Source of the DNA: UBA5266 sp002411545
Lineage (GTDB): Bacteria > Bacteroidota > Bacteroidia > Bacteroidales > WCHB1-69
Assembly (NCBI GenBank): GCA_028693085.1
Contig: JAQUWC010000003.1
Coordinates: forward strand, 1 to 62,755
Reading direction: 5' to 3'
DNA: 62,755 bases
A model generated the notes under the pieces. It had not been told where the DNA came from. It worked only from the letters and a program-made list of their open reading frames with translations, and ran no database searches. Both the position numbers and the translations under genes were made by a program. Below are positions 62,722 through 62,755 of the stretch, one piece after another; within the stretch, counting starts at the first letter, position 1; each line of letters opens with the position of its first letter.

Positions 62722-62755
62722 AAGAAGTTGTGTAAAAGCAGCTTCTTTCTTTTTT
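62722..62755 (+). terminator. Terminator of giant gene 3
   Basis: AAGAAGTTG and CAGCTTCTT pair with one G-U and an 8-nt loop, followed by TCTTTTTT at the window edge, 35 bases after the stop codon. Confidence 0.8.

Overview
The window is an AT-rich stretch of a Bacteroidota chromosome, most likely from an uncultured or poorly known member of the Bacteroidales (the order is an inference). The evidence is type IX secretion (T9SS) sorting domains, a gliding-type C-terminal domain, DUF4837, Bacteroidota-type SecA, SerC and SerA, an HU-like protein of the Bacteroidota type, and many TAnnTTTG promoter -7 boxes.

Positions 1-3000 look like the end of an integrated element. A tyrosine recombinase, a Fic protein and a gene cut by the window edge run leftward as one operon. 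A hairpin with a T-run and a tRNA-3'-end-like sequence lie just outside the integrase promoter. Positions 3100-5800 are a gene graveyard: a frameshifted IS200/RAYT-like transposase, a 35-codon stub of a flavodoxin/ferredoxin gene, an HU-like gene with one in-frame stop, and a MITE-like inverted repeat. Between them lie two intact genes, a macro-like protein and a Rossmann-fold reductase. Positions 6000-9300 hold an unknown protein, a double GNAT acetyltransferase and a methyltransferase with a structured leader.

Positions 9.9-39.3 kb are mostly core genes: secreted PHP protein, glycosyltransferase, secA, a divergent pair of small DNA-binding proteins with a shared operator, tRNA-Ser(CGA), a T9SS type B protein, an envelope operon (mpl, an AsmA-like gene, a GNAT gene, mltG), pta, a DUF4837 lipoprotein and its partner, serC-serA, and ddl, a beta-helix lipoprotein and aroK.

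The outstanding content is a family of three paralogous giant surface proteins: 1572 aa (24.4-29.1 kb), 2529 aa (40.4-48.0 kb) and 4877 aa (48.1-62.7 kb). They are mosaics of jelly-roll, Ig-like, CARDB-like and beta-helix modules and end in nearly the same T9SS sorting domain. The last two are adjacent, in the same direction, and sit divergently to an AraC-type regulator. The 4877-aa protein contains seven Tyr/Asn/Ser-rich beta-helix modules of about 1.7 kb. Modules 3-7 show a B-A-B-A-B alternation with a period of about 3.4 kb, which points to growth by duplication of two-module units. No enzyme domain was recognised in any of the three, so an adhesive or structural surface role is inferred.
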